Part shown: positions 8,036 through 19,623 of the stretch, in pieces | Layout of the letters: each line of letters begins with the position of its first letter | How positions within the stretch are numbered: the first letter of the stretch is position 1 | Assembly (NCBI RefSeq): GCF_003143855.1 | Contig: NZ_QFRK01000031.1 | Coordinates: forward strand, 16,065 to 80,064 | Reading direction: 5' to 3' | Length of the DNA stretch: 64,000 bases | From: Streptomyces sp. NWU339 | Lineage (GTDB): Bacteria; Actinomycetota; Actinomycetes; Streptomycetales; Streptomycetaceae | The notes under the pieces: model-generated | What the model saw: only the letters and a program-made list of their open reading frames with translations | What the model was told of the DNA's origin: nothing | The model's database searches: none | Made by a program: the position numbers and the translations under genes

Positions 8036-9514
8036 GTGACGACGATGACGAACGCGTCCGTACGCGAGTTCAAGATGCCGGACGTGGGCGAGGGCCTCAC
8101 CGAGGCCGAGATCCTCAAGTGGTACGTCCAGCCCGGTGACACGGTCACCGACGGCCAGGTGGTGTGCGAGGTCGAGACGGCGAAGGCGGCCGTCGAACTC
8201 CCCATCCCCTACAACGGCGTGGTCCGCGAGCTGCACTTCCCCGAGGGCACCACGGTGGACGTGGGCACGTCCATCATCGCGGTGGACGTCTCGGGCGGTG
8301 CGGCACCGGCGGCGGAGGAGGCACCCGCCCCGGTCGCCGAGCCCGCTGCCGCACCGGCCGAGCAGTCGGCGAAACCGGAAGCGGAGCCGGCGACGGGCTC
8401 GGGCCGCCAGCCCGTGCTGGTCGGCTACGGCGTGGCGACGTCCGCCACGCGCCGCCGCCCCCGCAAGGCAGCGCCCGAGGTCTTCGCCCAGCAGGCGGCG
8501 GCCACGGCGGTCCAGGCGGAGCTGAACGGCCACACCCCGGCCCCGGCAACCGCCCCGGCGTCCCCCGTCGGGCAACCGGTCGCCGACGGACGACTGCGCC
8601 CGCTGGCCAAGCCGCCGGTGCGCAAGCTGGCGAAGGACCTCGGCGTCGACCTGGCGACGGTCACCCCGACCGGCCCGGACGGCATCATCACCCGCGAGGA
8701 CGTCCACGCGGCGGTGGCCGCGACCCCGGCATCCGCGGTCCCGGCACCCGCGGCCCCGGCTGCCACCCCGGCCGTCCCGGCCCCGACTCCGGCCCCGGTG
8801 TCGTACGACACGGCGCGCGAGACCCGCATCCCGGTCAAGGGCGTCCGCAAGGCGACGGCGGCGGCGATGGTCGGCTCGGCGTTCACGGCGCCGCATGTCA
8901 CCGAGTTCGTCACGGTCGACGTGACGCGCACGATGAAGCTGGTCGAGGAGCTCAAGCAGGACAAGGAGTTCACCGGCCTGCGGGTGAGCCCCCTGCTGCT
9001 GATCGCCAAGGCCCTGCTGGTCGCGATCAGACGCAACCCCGAGGTCAACGCCTCGTGGGACGAGGCGGCCCAGGAGATCGTGGTCAAGCACTACGTCAAC
9101 CTGGGCATCGCGGCGGCCACTCCGCGCGGCCTGATCGTCCCGAACATCAAGGACGCCCACGCCAAGACGCTGCCCCAGCTCGCCGAGTCCCTCGGTGAAC
9201 TGGTGTCCACGGCCAGGGAGGGCAGGACCTCCCCGTCCGCGATGCAGAACGGCACGGTGACGATCACCAACGTCGGCGTCTTCGGCGTCGACACGGGCAC
9301 GCCGATCCTCAACCCCGGCGAGTCGGCGATCCTCGCCGTCGGGGCGATCAAGCTCCAGCCGTGGGTCCACAAGGGCAAGGTGAAGCCCCGTCAGGTCACC
9401 ACCCTGGCCCTGAGCTTCGACCACCGCCTGGTCGACGGCGAACTCGGCTCCAAGGTCCTGGCCGACGTGGCCGCGATCCTGGAACAGCCGAAACGGTTGA
9501 TCAGCTGGGCGTGA
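8036..9514 (+). CDS. bkdC: Dihydrolipoamide acyltransferase E2 of the bkd complex
   Basis: 492 aa. GTG 8036 follows gagggagaggg; an ATG three codons later is possible. Domain order: lipoyl domain (residues about 9-85, lipoylated Lys50 in ETAKA), Ala/Pro-rich linker, E3-binding domain (about 185-222), a second Ala/Pro linker, then the CoA-acyltransferase domain with catalytic His in DHRLVDG near residue 463. It moves the acyl group from E1 to CoA. No E3 gene is adjacent, so the shared lipoamide dehydrogenase must come from elsewhere. Last gene of the operon. Confidence 0.92.
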   Translation: MTTMTNASVREFKMPDVGEGLTEAEILKWYVQPGDTVTDGQVVCEVETAKAAVELPIPYNGVVRELHFPEGTTVDVGTSIIAVDVSGGAAPAAEEAPAPVAEPAAAPAEQSAKPEAEPATGSGRQPVLVGYGVATSATRRRPRKAAPEVFAQQAAATAVQAELNGHTPAPATAPASPVGQPVADGRLRPLAKPPVRKLAKDLGVDLATVTPTGPDGIITREDVHAAVAATPASAVPAPAAPAATPAVPAPTPAPVSYDTARETRIPVKGVRKATAAAMVGSAFTAPHVTEFVTVDVTRTMKLVEELKQDKEFTGLRVSPLLLIAKALLVAIRRNPEVNASWDEAAQEIVVKHYVNLGIAAATPRGLIVPNIKDAHAKTLPQLAESLGELVSTAREGRTSPSAMQNGTVTITNVGVFGVDTGTPILNPGESAILAVGAIKLQPWVHKGKVKPRQVTTLALSFDHRLVDGELGSKVLADVAAILEQPKRLISWA

Positions 9515-9545
9515 CGGGTACCGATCGGGTAGCGTCAGGGACCTG

Positions 9546-9584
9546 AAGGGGGCGGTCGCAACTATGTTTTGCGACCGCCCCCTT
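9546..9584. terminator. Strong bidirectional terminator after bkdC
   Basis: 16-bp perfect stem (9546-9561 with 9569-9584) and a 7-nt loop. The left arm starts AAGGGGGCGG and the right arm ends CCGCCCCCTT. It separates convergent bkdC and the BRO-N gene. Confidence 0.9.
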
Positions 9585-9620
9585 CGTCTTGCCCCAGGGC
9601 GTCTGATGCCCGATCAGGGC

Positions 9621-10640
9621 TCAGACCTGGTGGAGCACATACACGGGTGTCCCGTCCTCCGCGCCACCCTGTGACCGGATGCAGGCGTGCTTGCGCAGCA
9701 TGCGCAGGCACTCGTTCACACGGCGCACCGGCAGACCCGTACGGGCCGCGATCGATTCGAGCGGCTCACGGAGCTCGCCCCTCTCGACGAGAACGGGGGC
9801 GATGACCACGGCCACCGCCCACACGTCCTCCGTCACGGACAGCCGCTGCCGCCAGTCGGCCAGGACCGTTTCGGTGGTGGGCGGCGCAGTGAGGTGGACC
9901 TTGGGCGGCCGACGTTCGAGGACGAGGGTGTCGAACCGGTCCGCGATGCGTTCCATCGCCCGGACCATGGCCTGCTGCACGGCGAGGGTCGACTGCTGCA
10001 CGGCGAGGGTCGCCTGTTGTACGGCGAGCGTGCCCTGCTGTGCGGCCAGCATCTCCCTCTGCGTGGCCAGCGTCTCCTTTTGCAAAGCGATCGATTCACG
10101 CTGCCCGTCGGCCAGCTCCTCGTCCAGCTGAAGGTTGTGCGCCTCCAGCCGGACGATGGCCTCGGCAACCTGTTCCGGCATGGCGTAGGCGATGGGAGCA
10201 CCTGGCTCGGGTGACTGCACCTCGGCCTTGTCGAGAGAGTAGGAGCCCTCGCGCTGAACGGTCTCGATGACTTCGGCGACCCACTGCTTGAAGGGCGCGC
10301 AGGCCGGTTTGGTGCAGGCGTTGACGAGAAGGATGAGACCTTGCAGAGAGATGACTTGCAAGTCTCGACGCCACTCTCTACCTGCGGGAACGCTGAGACC
10401 GTAACCTCCAGTTACGGTCTCGAGAATCTCTCGGTGCTCTTCGGGAACATGGTCTGCGAGAGCCTTCCGAGAGTTGGTGTGTCCGAGTTCCTTGCACACG
10501 TCCACCGCCGGGAACCAGTGGCTTCCGTCCGGCATGGTCAGCCTCCGCACCCGGGCGCCGGTCGCCGCGTACACGAAGTCGCTGACGTCGATCGCCTCGT
10601 GCCGCTCGGCATGCTTCGGGCGTTTGCTCGGTTCGTTCAT
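9621..10640 (-). CDS. BRO-N domain protein with heptad-repeat coiled coil
   Basis: 339 aa. ATG 10640 has GGAGG 8 bases upstream; a GTG nine bases earlier overlaps the RBS and is rejected. Residues about 20-115 are a BRO family N-terminal domain (FPAVDVCKELGHTN, LQVISLQGLILLV), the DNA-binding domain of phage antirepressors. Residues about 165-230 form a coiled coil built of tandem 7-residue units of the AVQQxTL type. The C-terminus (about 265-335) looks like a winged-helix module (IAARTGLPVRRVNECLRML). A chromosomal regulator of phage origin is plausible; its target is unknown. No other phage gene is nearby. Confidence 0.75.
   Translation of the reverse strand: MNEPSKRPKHAERHEAIDVSDFVYAATGARVRRLTMPDGSHWFPAVDVCKELGHTNSRKALADHVPEEHREILETVTGGYGLSVPAGREWRRDLQVISLQGLILLVNACTKPACAPFKQWVAEVIETVQREGSYSLDKAEVQSPEPGAPIAYAMPEQVAEAIVRLEAHNLQLDEELADGQRESIALQKETLATQREMLAAQQGTLAVQQATLAVQQSTLAVQQAMVRAMERIADRFDTLVLERRPPKVHLTAPPTTETVLADWRQRLSVTEDVWAVAVVIAPVLVERGELREPLESIAARTGLPVRRVNECLRMLRKHACIRSQGGAEDGTPVYVLHQV
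9972..10055. repeat. 21-bp tandem repeat inside the BRO-N gene
   Basis: Four consecutive 21-bp units start at 9972, 9993, 10014 and 10035. The first two differ at one base and later ones drift. Each encodes one coiled-coil heptad, so copy number can change without breaking the frame. Confidence 0.85.
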
Positions 10641-10791
10641 GCGAACCACCTCCGCTGCGGAACGTAGAGCGGGGCGGAGTGAATATGCCAGCTGGTTCGA
10701 GGATGTTCACGACTGTGAGCGAAGATGCTCGAAACCGCTGTCCCGGCCGAGGGGAGTGTGTATGGCGGGCGGCAGCGTGAGGTGGGGGAAA

Positions 10792-10817
10792 GGGGCCCAC
10801 CGGAAGGGGTGGGCCCC
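10792..10817 (-). terminator. Hairpin terminator of the aconitase-like operon
   Basis: 10-bp perfect stem GGGGCCCACC/GGTGGGCCCC with a 6-nt loop, 15 bp past the stop codon of the aconitase-like gene. Confidence 0.7.
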
Positions 10818-10832
10818 GTGTGCGTGGGCCGC

Positions 10833-13453
<2,621 letters not shown>

Positions 13454-13457
<4 letters not shown>

Positions 13458-14419
13458 GGCGTGTCCGTGGTCTCGGCGGTCTCGGTGGCCCATGTTCGTT
13501 CCGCGTGGCCGGCATAGGTCGGGAGGAGCGGCGGAGGCATCGGACCCTTGATACGGCGGCCGCTCTGGGACTCCTCCCAGCTGTGGGCCAGCACACCGAC
13601 GGACCTCGACAGGATGAAGAGTCCACGGGCGAGTTCGGCGGTGAAGCCGAGCTCGGCGTAGATCACGGCGGTGGCGCCGTCGATGTTCATCGGGATGGGG
13701 CGCTCCCGCCCGACCGACAGGTGGGCCTCCAACTCCAGGGCTGCGGCGAGGTGACGACCGGAGACGACCCCGGCGTCGACGGCTTCCTGGACGAACTCCA
13801 GGAGCGGGTCCCGGCGCGGGTCGCGGGGGTGGAACCGGTGACCGAAACCGGGGATGTAGGCCCGGCGTTCGCGGTGGGCGGCGACCTCGGCGGCAACGGC
13901 CTCCTCGAGGGAGACCGGGACGGGGGAGGAGACGCCGTCAGCGCCCTCGCCGCCTCCGCTCGCGGTGACCAGTCGCTGCAGGAGCTCGACGCACTGCTGC
14001 CCGGCACCGCCGTGGACGTCCCCGAGCAGTCCGACACCGGTGGACATCGCGCCGTGCAGTCCCACACCGCACGTGGCGGCCATGCGGGCCGCCGCGATGG
14101 AGGGCGCCTGTGGTCCGTGGTCCACCGCGGCCACGAGTGCCTTCTCCAGAAGCGCCGCCTGGGCGGGGGACGGCATCGAGCCGCGGACCATGGTCCAGAC
14201 GGTCTCCACGAAGCTTGCCCGGCGGATGAGGTCCTGGACCGGGTATCCGCGGAACCGGATGACGCCGGGCTCGATGTCCGACACCTCGGTGGTCCACCAG
14301 TCGGCCACCTTGCGGGTGGTCACGGCGTCGAGTGCCGCGGCGCGTGCCGGCGTGGTCCGGTCCACGGGCTCGTTCCGGCCCGCGCCCGCGCTGTCGGTGG
14401 TGTCCGGTCGGGTTCTCAT
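13454..14419 (-). CDS. Citrate synthase-like protein (citryl-CoA lyase type)
   Basis: 321 aa, shorter than housekeeping citrate synthases (about 430 aa). ATG 14419 overlaps the CoA-transferase stop as ATGA. The catalytic set is recognisable: GDVHGGA (His near residue 133), PGFGHRFH (near 190) and NIDGA with an Asp (near 243). Short family members often work as lyases, cleaving a 3-hydroxyacyl-CoA such as citryl-CoA to acetyl-CoA and an oxoacid. Next to a CoA-transferase and an aconitase homologue, cleavage is more likely than synthesis (inference). A 2-methylcitrate synthase role is less likely given its length. Confidence 0.7.
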
Positions 14420-15621
14420 ATGGCTCCCTCCTCGCGGAAGTCCTCGATCTGGTCGGCGGTGAACCCGATCTCGCGCAAGATCTCCTCGGTGTGCTCGCCG
14501 AGTGCGGGGGGCGGCGAGGAGGGTTTCACCGCCTGCCCGTCGACATGGGTCGGCAGTCCCAGGACCTGGACGGTTCCGGCCGGCGCGACGGGCATCCGCA
14601 CCTCGGAGACCAGTTCCCGGTGCTCGACCTGTGCCGAGGTGAGCGTTTCGGGGACCGACATCACCGGAGCGGCCGGGACCCCCGTGTCCAGCAGGACCTC
14701 GTCCCATTCGGCGGCGGTCTTCTCCTTGAGCGAGATCTCGAGCTCGTCGCGCAGGAGTTCACGGTTGCGCTTGCGGTCCTCGCGGGTGACGAAGCGGGGA
14801 TCGGTGACGAGTTCCTCGCGATCGAGGACCGCGCACAGCGTCTCGAACTGTTCCTGCTTGTTGGCCGCGATGTTGAGCATGCCGTCAGCGGTGGCGAAAC
14901 TGCCCGACGGCGCCGAGGTCATGTTCTCGTTGCCCATGGGTACGGGCTCCTGGCCGGTCACCAGGTGGTTGGAGACCACCCAGCCCATGGAGGTGATGGC
15001 CGCGTCCAGCATGGAGGTGTCGAGACAGGCGCCCTGTCCCGTCTGCCGCTGTCTGACGACGGCGGCGCACACGGCCATGGCGGCGGCGAGGCCGCCGAAG
15101 CTGTCGCAGACCGGGTAGCCGACGCGCAAAGGCGCGGACCGGGTGTCACCGGTCACGCTCATGATGCCGGAGAGGCCCTGGATCACCTGGTCGTACGCCG
15201 GGCGGCCGCGCATCGGCCCGGTGGCGCCGAAGCCGGAGACGGCACAGTAGATCAGACGGGGGTTCAGTTCCCGCAGTCGCTCCCAGCCGAAGCCGAGGCG
15301 CTCGAGGACCCCTGGGCGGAAGTTCTCCAGGAGCACGTCGGCATCGGCCAGCAGTTGTTCGAACACCTTCTTGCCGCCGTCGGTCTTGAGGTTGACCGTC
15401 ACGGACCGTTTCCCGGAGTTCTGGGCGAGGAAGGAGACGCCCATCCGGGCAGCGCTCAGTTCGGGATCGGCGCCGAGCTGGCGTGCCAGGTCACCGCTCC
15501 CGGGTGTCTCCACCTTGATCACATCGGCGCCGAGCAGGGCGAGTTGATAACCGGCGAACGGTCCGGCGAGCACATTGGTCATGTCCAGGACTCGAACGCC
15601 CTCGAGCAGGTCTGCGGTCAC
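14416..15621 (-). CDS. Family III (CaiB/BaiF) CoA-transferase
   Basis: 401 aa. GTG 15621 overlaps the IclR stop as GTGA. Typical interlaced-fold enzyme: N-terminal VLDMTNVLAGPFAGYQLALL, ADVLLENFRPG, and catalytic Asp in RPAYDQVIQG near residue 147. Family III enzymes move CoA between carboxylic acids through an aspartyl-CoA anhydride. Here it probably activates the polycarboxylate handled by the neighbouring lyase and hydratase, using acetyl- or succinyl-CoA. Compare the second CoA-transferase of the island, whose catalytic Asp is replaced. Confidence 0.85.
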   Translation of the reverse strand: MTADLLEGVRVLDMTNVLAGPFAGYQLALLGADVIKVETPGSGDLARQLGADPELSAARMGVSFLAQNSGKRSVTVNLKTDGGKKVFEQLLADADVLLENFRPGVLERLGFGWERLRELNPRLIYCAVSGFGATGPMRGRPAYDQVIQGLSGIMSVTGDTRSAPLRVGYPVCDSFGGLAAAMAVCAAVVRQRQTGQGACLDTSMLDAAITSMGWVVSNHLVTGQEPVPMGNENMTSAPSGSFATADGMLNIAANKQEQFETLCAVLDREELVTDPRFVTREDRKRNRELLRDELEISLKEKTAAEWDEVLLDTGVPAAPVMSVPETLTSAQVEHRELVSEVRMPVAPAGTVQVLGLPTHVDGQAVKPSSPPPALGEHTEEILREIGFTADQIEDFREEGAI

Positions 15622-16388
15622 AGGAAGGCCTCCACGGTGCCGAGCCCGACAGCGCTGATCTGCCGGGCTGCTTTGGTTACGGCGTCGACGTACTGGGTGA
15701 CTCGGTCGGCGGTGAACCGAGAGGTGGGGCCGCTCATGGAGAGCGCGGCGAGGAGACGACCGTCGGCGGCCGTGATCGGAGCCGCCACCGCGGAGGCACC
15801 CAGTTCGCGATCGCCGTGCGTGATGGCGAAGCCGGCCTCGCGGGTGCTCGCGGCCCCGGTGCGCAGGTCCTTCGCGTCGACGCGTGCGTCCTGTTCGGAC
15901 AGGGCGTCCAGCACGGTGTCCGGGCAGCCACCGAGGAGCACTCTGGCCGCGGCGCCCCCGGTCATGGGGTACGGCTCACCGACTCGCACCACGCTCCGTA
16001 CGGTCGTGGTGCCCTCGACCTGGGCCACGCAGATGCGGTGCAGATCCTGGCGGATGTAGATGTTCACCGTCTCTCCGCACTCGTCGCGCAGGGCCGTCAT
16101 CACCTGCCGGGCCTCGGCGCCCACCTCCCACATCGCCTCGGCCAGCTTGACCCACCGCAGGAACGCGGGACCGACGCTGTAGGTCGATTCGCCGGGGCTG
16201 GTGATGATCCCCGGGTTGCTGAGCGTGCTGAGCAGACGGACGACCGTCGACTTGGGCAGACCGGTGAACTCGACGAGTTCACGCAGTGAGCGGACCCTGT
16301 GCTCGCCGTCGAAAGCTCTCAGAAGGTCGAAGGCACGAGTCACGCTGCGCACGCCGCCGTCGGCTGCGGCCGCTGAAGGCAATGTCAT
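15618..16388 (-). CDS. IclR family transcriptional regulator
   Basis: 256 aa. N-terminal winged helix (about residues 14-75, SLRELVEFTGLPKSTVVRLL) and C-terminal IclR effector domain (about 90-250, with MTGGAAARVLL and AAPITAADGR). It is first gene of the four-gene operon and divergent from the transporter, the usual place for a local regulator. The promoter shows TATGCT ending 6 bases before the ATG, so the mRNA may be leaderless. A candidate operator repeat lies inside the promoter, suggesting autoregulation and control of the transporter. The effector is presumably the pathway substrate. Confidence 0.88.
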   Translation of the reverse strand: MTLPSAAAADGGVRSVTRAFDLLRAFDGEHRVRSLRELVEFTGLPKSTVVRLLSTLSNPGIITSPGESTYSVGPAFLRWVKLAEAMWEVGAEARQVMTALRDECGETVNIYIRQDLHRICVAQVEGTTTVRSVVRVGEPYPMTGGAAARVLLGGCPDTVLDALSEQDARVDAKDLRTGAASTREAGFAITHGDRELGASAVAAPITAADGRLLAALSMSGPTSRFTADRVTQYVDAVTKAARQISAVGLGTVEAFL

Positions 16389-16394
16389 GCCACC

Positions 16395-16424
16395 AGCATA
16401 GGTCCATCAGGTGGTTCAGGTAAA
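16395..16424 (-). promoter_or_regulatory. Candidate iclR operon promoter, leaderless
   Basis: On the minus strand: -35 TTTACC (16424-16419), an 18-bp spacer, and -10 TATGCT (16400-16395). Its last base is 7 bases before the ATG, so transcription may start at the start codon. Confidence 0.45.
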
Positions 16425-16532
16425 CCGTCTACTGGATTGAACATGCATTGACGTGGCGAGTTCCGCGTGATTCCATCCGTGACACGCGCCACAGAACCGT
16501 CAGGTGGGTGAAGCGAACCATCCAGTGGTCAG
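16404..16532. promoter_or_regulatory. Three direct repeats, candidate IclR operators
   Basis: Related words CCATCAGGTGGTTCAG (16404), CCGTCAGGTGGGTGAAG (16497) and CCATCCAGTGGTCAG (16518) lie in the iclR/transporter divergent region. The first falls in the spacer of the iclR promoter. The other two sit just upstream of the transporter RBS. Confidence 0.4.
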
Positions 16533-16554
16533 CGCAGACTGGCGAGGAGAATCC

Positions 16555-17886
16555 ATGACCATCACCTCGAACCTCGAGGAACAGCGCAGAACCGAAGCCG
16601 GCGATCCGAGCATGGCGCGGCGAGCCGCCGTCGCCGGCGGTGTCGGTACCGTCATCGAGTACTACGACTTCAGCGTGTACGGCTTCCTCGCGCTGACCCT
16701 GGCACCGCTGTTCTTCCCCCAGCAGGACCCGGCCACGGCGACGTTGGCGGCGCTGGCCCTGTTCGCCTCGTCCTACGTGGTGCGGCCGGTCGGCGGATGG
16801 TTCTTCGGCATCCTCGGCGACAAGCGGGGCCGGCGCTTCTCGCTCGTGGCGACCGTCCTGCTCATGTCCGTTGCCTGCGTCGCGATGGGCCTGCTGCCCA
16901 CGCACGCCGACATCGGTATCGCGGCGACGGTGGCGATCGTCCTGGTGCGCCTGGTGCAGGGATTCGCGGCCGGCGGCGAGATCGGCGGCGCGGCCACGTA
17001 TGTCGCCGAACTCGCGCCTCCCGGACGCCGTGGCCTGTACGGCAGCTCGACCGCGATCGGGGCGACGCTCGGCTTCGCCGTGGCCGCGGCCGTGGTGGGA
17101 GCGGTCCGCCTCGGTTTCAGCCCGGAGCAGATGGCGTCCTGGGGGTGGCGGGTTCCGTTCCTGCTGTCGGCCGTCTTCGCCGTCCTGGCCATGTGGGCGC
17201 GGCTGCGCATCGAGGACAGCCCGAAGTTCAAGGAACTCGAGGAGCGTCGCGACGGAGCGGCCGTGGAGAAGCGCCCGCTCATGTCGGTGATCCGGGACCA
17301 CCCGGTCTCGGTGCTGCGCGTGCTCGGCCTCTCGATCGCCCTGAACGGAACCGTCTACATCGGGCTCACCTACTTCGGGATCTTCCTGGAGCTGAAGGGC
17401 AACGTCTCGCCCGTCGCGGTTTCCTGGACCGCTGCCGTGGGCATCGCGCTCGCGGCCATGACCTATCCGTTGCCCGGCCTGCTCTCGGACAGATTCGACC
17501 GGAAGCCCATCCTGGTCACCGCCTACCTCGCGTTCATGGTGATCGCCTGGCCCGCTTTCCTCGTCCTGTCCCACACGAGCAGCCTGCTGGCGGTCGGCCT
17601 CGTCTACTTCGTCTTCATGTTCTTCAGCGGGTGGGTGCAGGTGCCCACCTGGGCGCTGGTCGCCGAACTCTTCCCGACGAAGGTCCGCTTCACCGGCATC
17701 GCGCTGGGATACAACCTGGGGGCGATCGTCGCCGGCGGAACCGCGCCGTTCATCGCCGAGAGCCTCGTGCAGAGCACCGGGTACGACACCAGCCCGGCGG
17801 GCTGGATCATCCTGGTCGCACTGATCGGTCTGCTCAGCGTCGCCTCGGTGGGACGGACCGCCTCCAAGTCGCTTCCGCACCTCTGA
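16555..17886 (+). CDS. MHS-family MFS transporter (metabolite:H+ symporter)
   Basis: 443 aa with about twelve membrane segments. ATG 16555 has GAGGAG upstream; longer starts lack an RBS. TVIEYYDFSVYGFLA in the first helix and GDKRGRRF in the 2-3 loop are signatures of the metabolite:H+ symporter group, which includes citrate/tricarballylate, dicarboxylate and aromatic-acid carriers. Its position opposite the IclR/CoA-transferase/aconitase operon, and 15 bp before an MmgE/PrpD gene, suggests it imports the polycarboxylate those enzymes degrade. The substrate is not readable from sequence. Confidence 0.85.
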   Translation: MTITSNLEEQRRTEAGDPSMARRAAVAGGVGTVIEYYDFSVYGFLALTLAPLFFPQQDPATATLAALALFASSYVVRPVGGWFFGILGDKRGRRFSLVATVLLMSVACVAMGLLPTHADIGIAATVAIVLVRLVQGFAAGGEIGGAATYVAELAPPGRRGLYGSSTAIGATLGFAVAAAVVGAVRLGFSPEQMASWGWRVPFLLSAVFAVLAMWARLRIEDSPKFKELEERRDGAAVEKRPLMSVIRDHPVSVLRVLGLSIALNGTVYIGLTYFGIFLELKGNVSPVAVSWTAAVGIALAAMTYPLPGLLSDRFDRKPILVTAYLAFMVIAWPAFLVLSHTSSLLAVGLVYFVFMFFSGWVQVPTWALVAELFPTKVRFTGIALGYNLGAIVAGGTAPFIAESLVQSTGYDTSPAGWIILVALIGLLSVASVGRTASKSLPHL

Positions 17887-17901
17887 GGGAGAGGGGAACC
17901 C

Positions 17902-19347
17902 ATGGGCAACACCACGGCGGACAGCCACATCGCACCGCCTGACTCCACCCTCGATCCCGAGGAGCGGATCGCCCGCTTCGTGGCTCACACGCAAGCCGCC
18001 GACATTCCCGCGGAGGTGCTCGACGTCGCCCACCAGGTCCTGAGGACCGTGTGCGGCACCGCGGTCGCGGGAGCCGCGCAGGACGGGATCGCCGAACTCC
18101 GGCAGTTGGTCGTCACCCAAGGGGGGCGGGCGGAGGCCAGGTCCTTCGTCCACGGAGACCACCTGACGGCCCAGAGCGCCGCGCTGCTCAACGGCTCCAT
18201 GGCGCGTGCGCTGGACTACTGCGACACCATGGTGCCCGGACTTCATCTCGGGTCCTCGGTCGTGCCCGCGGCATTCGCCGCCGCGGAGCTGCGCGGAGGC
18301 TGCACCGGGGCCGAACTCCTGGCCGCGCTGGCCGTGGGTCTCGAGGCAGGTGTGCGGTTCAACCTCACCGAGGAGCAGTACGGCGGGCTGGATCCGACGG
18401 GCGTCGCCGGCCTGATGGGAGCCACCGCTGCCGCGGCGCGGGCCGCCGGTCTCGACGCGGAGCACACGCTGCACGCGCTGGCACTCTCCTTCAACCGTTG
18501 TTCGGCGAGTTTCCAGAGCAATGTCGACGCGTCCCTGGCGGTGCGGCTCATCCAGGGATGGACCGCGGCCTCGGCTGTGCAGAGCGTGCAGTTCGCCCAG
18601 GCCGGACTGACCGGGCCCCGTCACTTCATCTCCGGCCCGTTCGGATACGCGCGACTGTACGCACGAGGCGAGCGCTCCCCGGAGTCGTTCGCCGACCGGA
18701 TCGGCCGTCATTACGACCTGGGGGGGATCTTCTTCAAGAAGTACCCGAGTTGCGGGCTCACCCAGGGAGTCACCGAGTCGGCCCTCCTGGCGCTGGGGGA
18801 CGACTCGGTGAACACGCGGGAGGTCGAGCGGGTGGACGTCTTCCTGCCCGACTTCGCCTTCAAGCTCATCGGCAAACCCTTCGAGGCCGGTACCAACCCG
18901 CGGGTCAACGCCCAGTTCAGTGCGCAGTACTGCGCTGCGAACGCTCTGGAGCGGGGATCGTCGTCGCTCAGACACTTCGAACCCGAACAGGTCGCCGAAC
19001 TGGGCGCATCCGCGATGATCTCGCGGATCCACGTGCACTTCGACCCGGCACTCACCGGCCATTCGGCGTCGCGGTTCGAGCTGCGCACCGCTGACGGAGG
19101 CCGGTGGGTCAGAACCCTCGAGATCGGTCCGGGATATCCGGGCAACCCGCTCACTCCTGAGGACCACGCGCAGGGGTTCGACGACTGCGTGGGCTACGCG
19201 CCCTGGGGCCTGCGGCCCGAACAGGTGCGGGACCTGAAGAGAATGACCTCGGACCTTGCCGCGGTCCAGGACATCCGTGATGTCGTGTCCGCGTTGATCA
19301 GTCCGAGCGCGGTGCCACTGGCGACTCGTGGGAGTCGTGCGGCGTGA
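17902..19347 (+). CDS. MmgE/PrpD family protein
   Basis: 481 aa. ATG 17902 has gagggagaggg upstream. The family includes 2-methylcitrate dehydratase PrpD and cis-aconitate decarboxylase. Visible family features are the N-terminal helical domain with HGDHLTAQSAALLNGSMARALDYCD, the FKKYPSCGLTQG segment near residue 280, and the small C-terminal domain. It is co-transcribed with the transporter and ends in a terminator. In this setting it could dehydrate a 2-hydroxy tricarboxylate, complementing the Fe-S aconitase homologue as PrpD complements aconitase in the methylcitrate cycle. A decarboxylase role remains possible. Confidence 0.8.
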   Translation: MGNTTADSHIAPPDSTLDPEERIARFVAHTQAADIPAEVLDVAHQVLRTVCGTAVAGAAQDGIAELRQLVVTQGGRAEARSFVHGDHLTAQSAALLNGSMARALDYCDTMVPGLHLGSSVVPAAFAAAELRGGCTGAELLAALAVGLEAGVRFNLTEEQYGGLDPTGVAGLMGATAAAARAAGLDAEHTLHALALSFNRCSASFQSNVDASLAVRLIQGWTAASAVQSVQFAQAGLTGPRHFISGPFGYARLYARGERSPESFADRIGRHYDLGGIFFKKYPSCGLTQGVTESALLALGDDSVNTREVERVDVFLPDFAFKLIGKPFEAGTNPRVNAQFSAQYCAANALERGSSSLRHFEPEQVAELGASAMISRIHVHFDPALTGHSASRFELRTADGGRWVRTLEIGPGYPGNPLTPEDHAQGFDDCVGYAPWGLRPEQVRDLKRMTSDLAAVQDIRDVVSALISPSAVPLATRGSRAA

Positions 19348-19354
19348 TCGAGGG

Positions 19355-19389
19355 AGGAGTCCGTGCGGATCGATTCCGCACGGACTCCT
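19355..19389 (+). terminator. Hairpin terminator after MmgE/PrpD gene
   Basis: 14-bp perfect stem AGGAGTCCGTGCGG/CCGCACGGACTCCT with a 7-nt loop, then TGTCGTTG, 8 bp past the stop. Confidence 0.85.
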
Positions 19390-19597
19390 TGTCGTTGTGC
19401 CGGGCTCGTCGTGTCAGGCCGTGTCAGGCCGTGACGGGGCGGATCGGAGCCGGCGAGGTCCGGCGCCGTCCTCTCCGCCGGCCCACCGCCCCGGGCGTGC
19501 TCGACGCCGTCGACCGGGAGACCCGGCGGGCCGGCCACGACCGGGACCTTCACAAGGCCGCCTCAGGAGCGGCATGATCATCACAACGGGGAAGCGG
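19390..19597. other. Gene-free stretch before marR
   Basis: No frame has an RBS or a recognisable protein. A plus-strand frame faintly recalls an IclR effector domain but is too weak to call. Confidence 0.4.
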
Positions 19598-19623
19598 GGC
19601 AGGCCGCATGGCCTGCCTAGACT
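19598..19623 (+). promoter_or_regulatory. marR promoter with palindromic operator
   Basis: Inverted repeat GGCAGGCC-gcat-GGCCTGCC (19598-19617) runs directly into -10 TAGACT (19618-19623). A dimer bound here would block the promoter, suggesting autorepression. A second short palindrome, GAGAC-N4-GTCTC, lies at 19661-19674. Confidence 0.45.

Noticed and set aside
9972..10055. CRISPR-like array
   Set aside because: Repeats are contiguous, with no spacers, and lie inside a coding frame as heptads.
10641..10832. Attachment site or integrase scar at the left edge of the catabolic island
   Set aside because: No tRNA, integrase, transposase or matching direct repeat was found at 10.7 kb and 33.7 kb, so the mechanism of acquisition is unknown.
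16429..19167. 900-codon frame opposite the transporter and PrpD genes
   Set aside because: Low-complexity Arg/Gly/His composition; the plus-strand genes have RBSs and family motifs.
19400..19577. Possible remnant of an IclR effector domain on the plus strand
   Set aside because: Only a weak likeness (PLRRPTAPGVLDAV, RRAGHDRD); no start or other IclR features.
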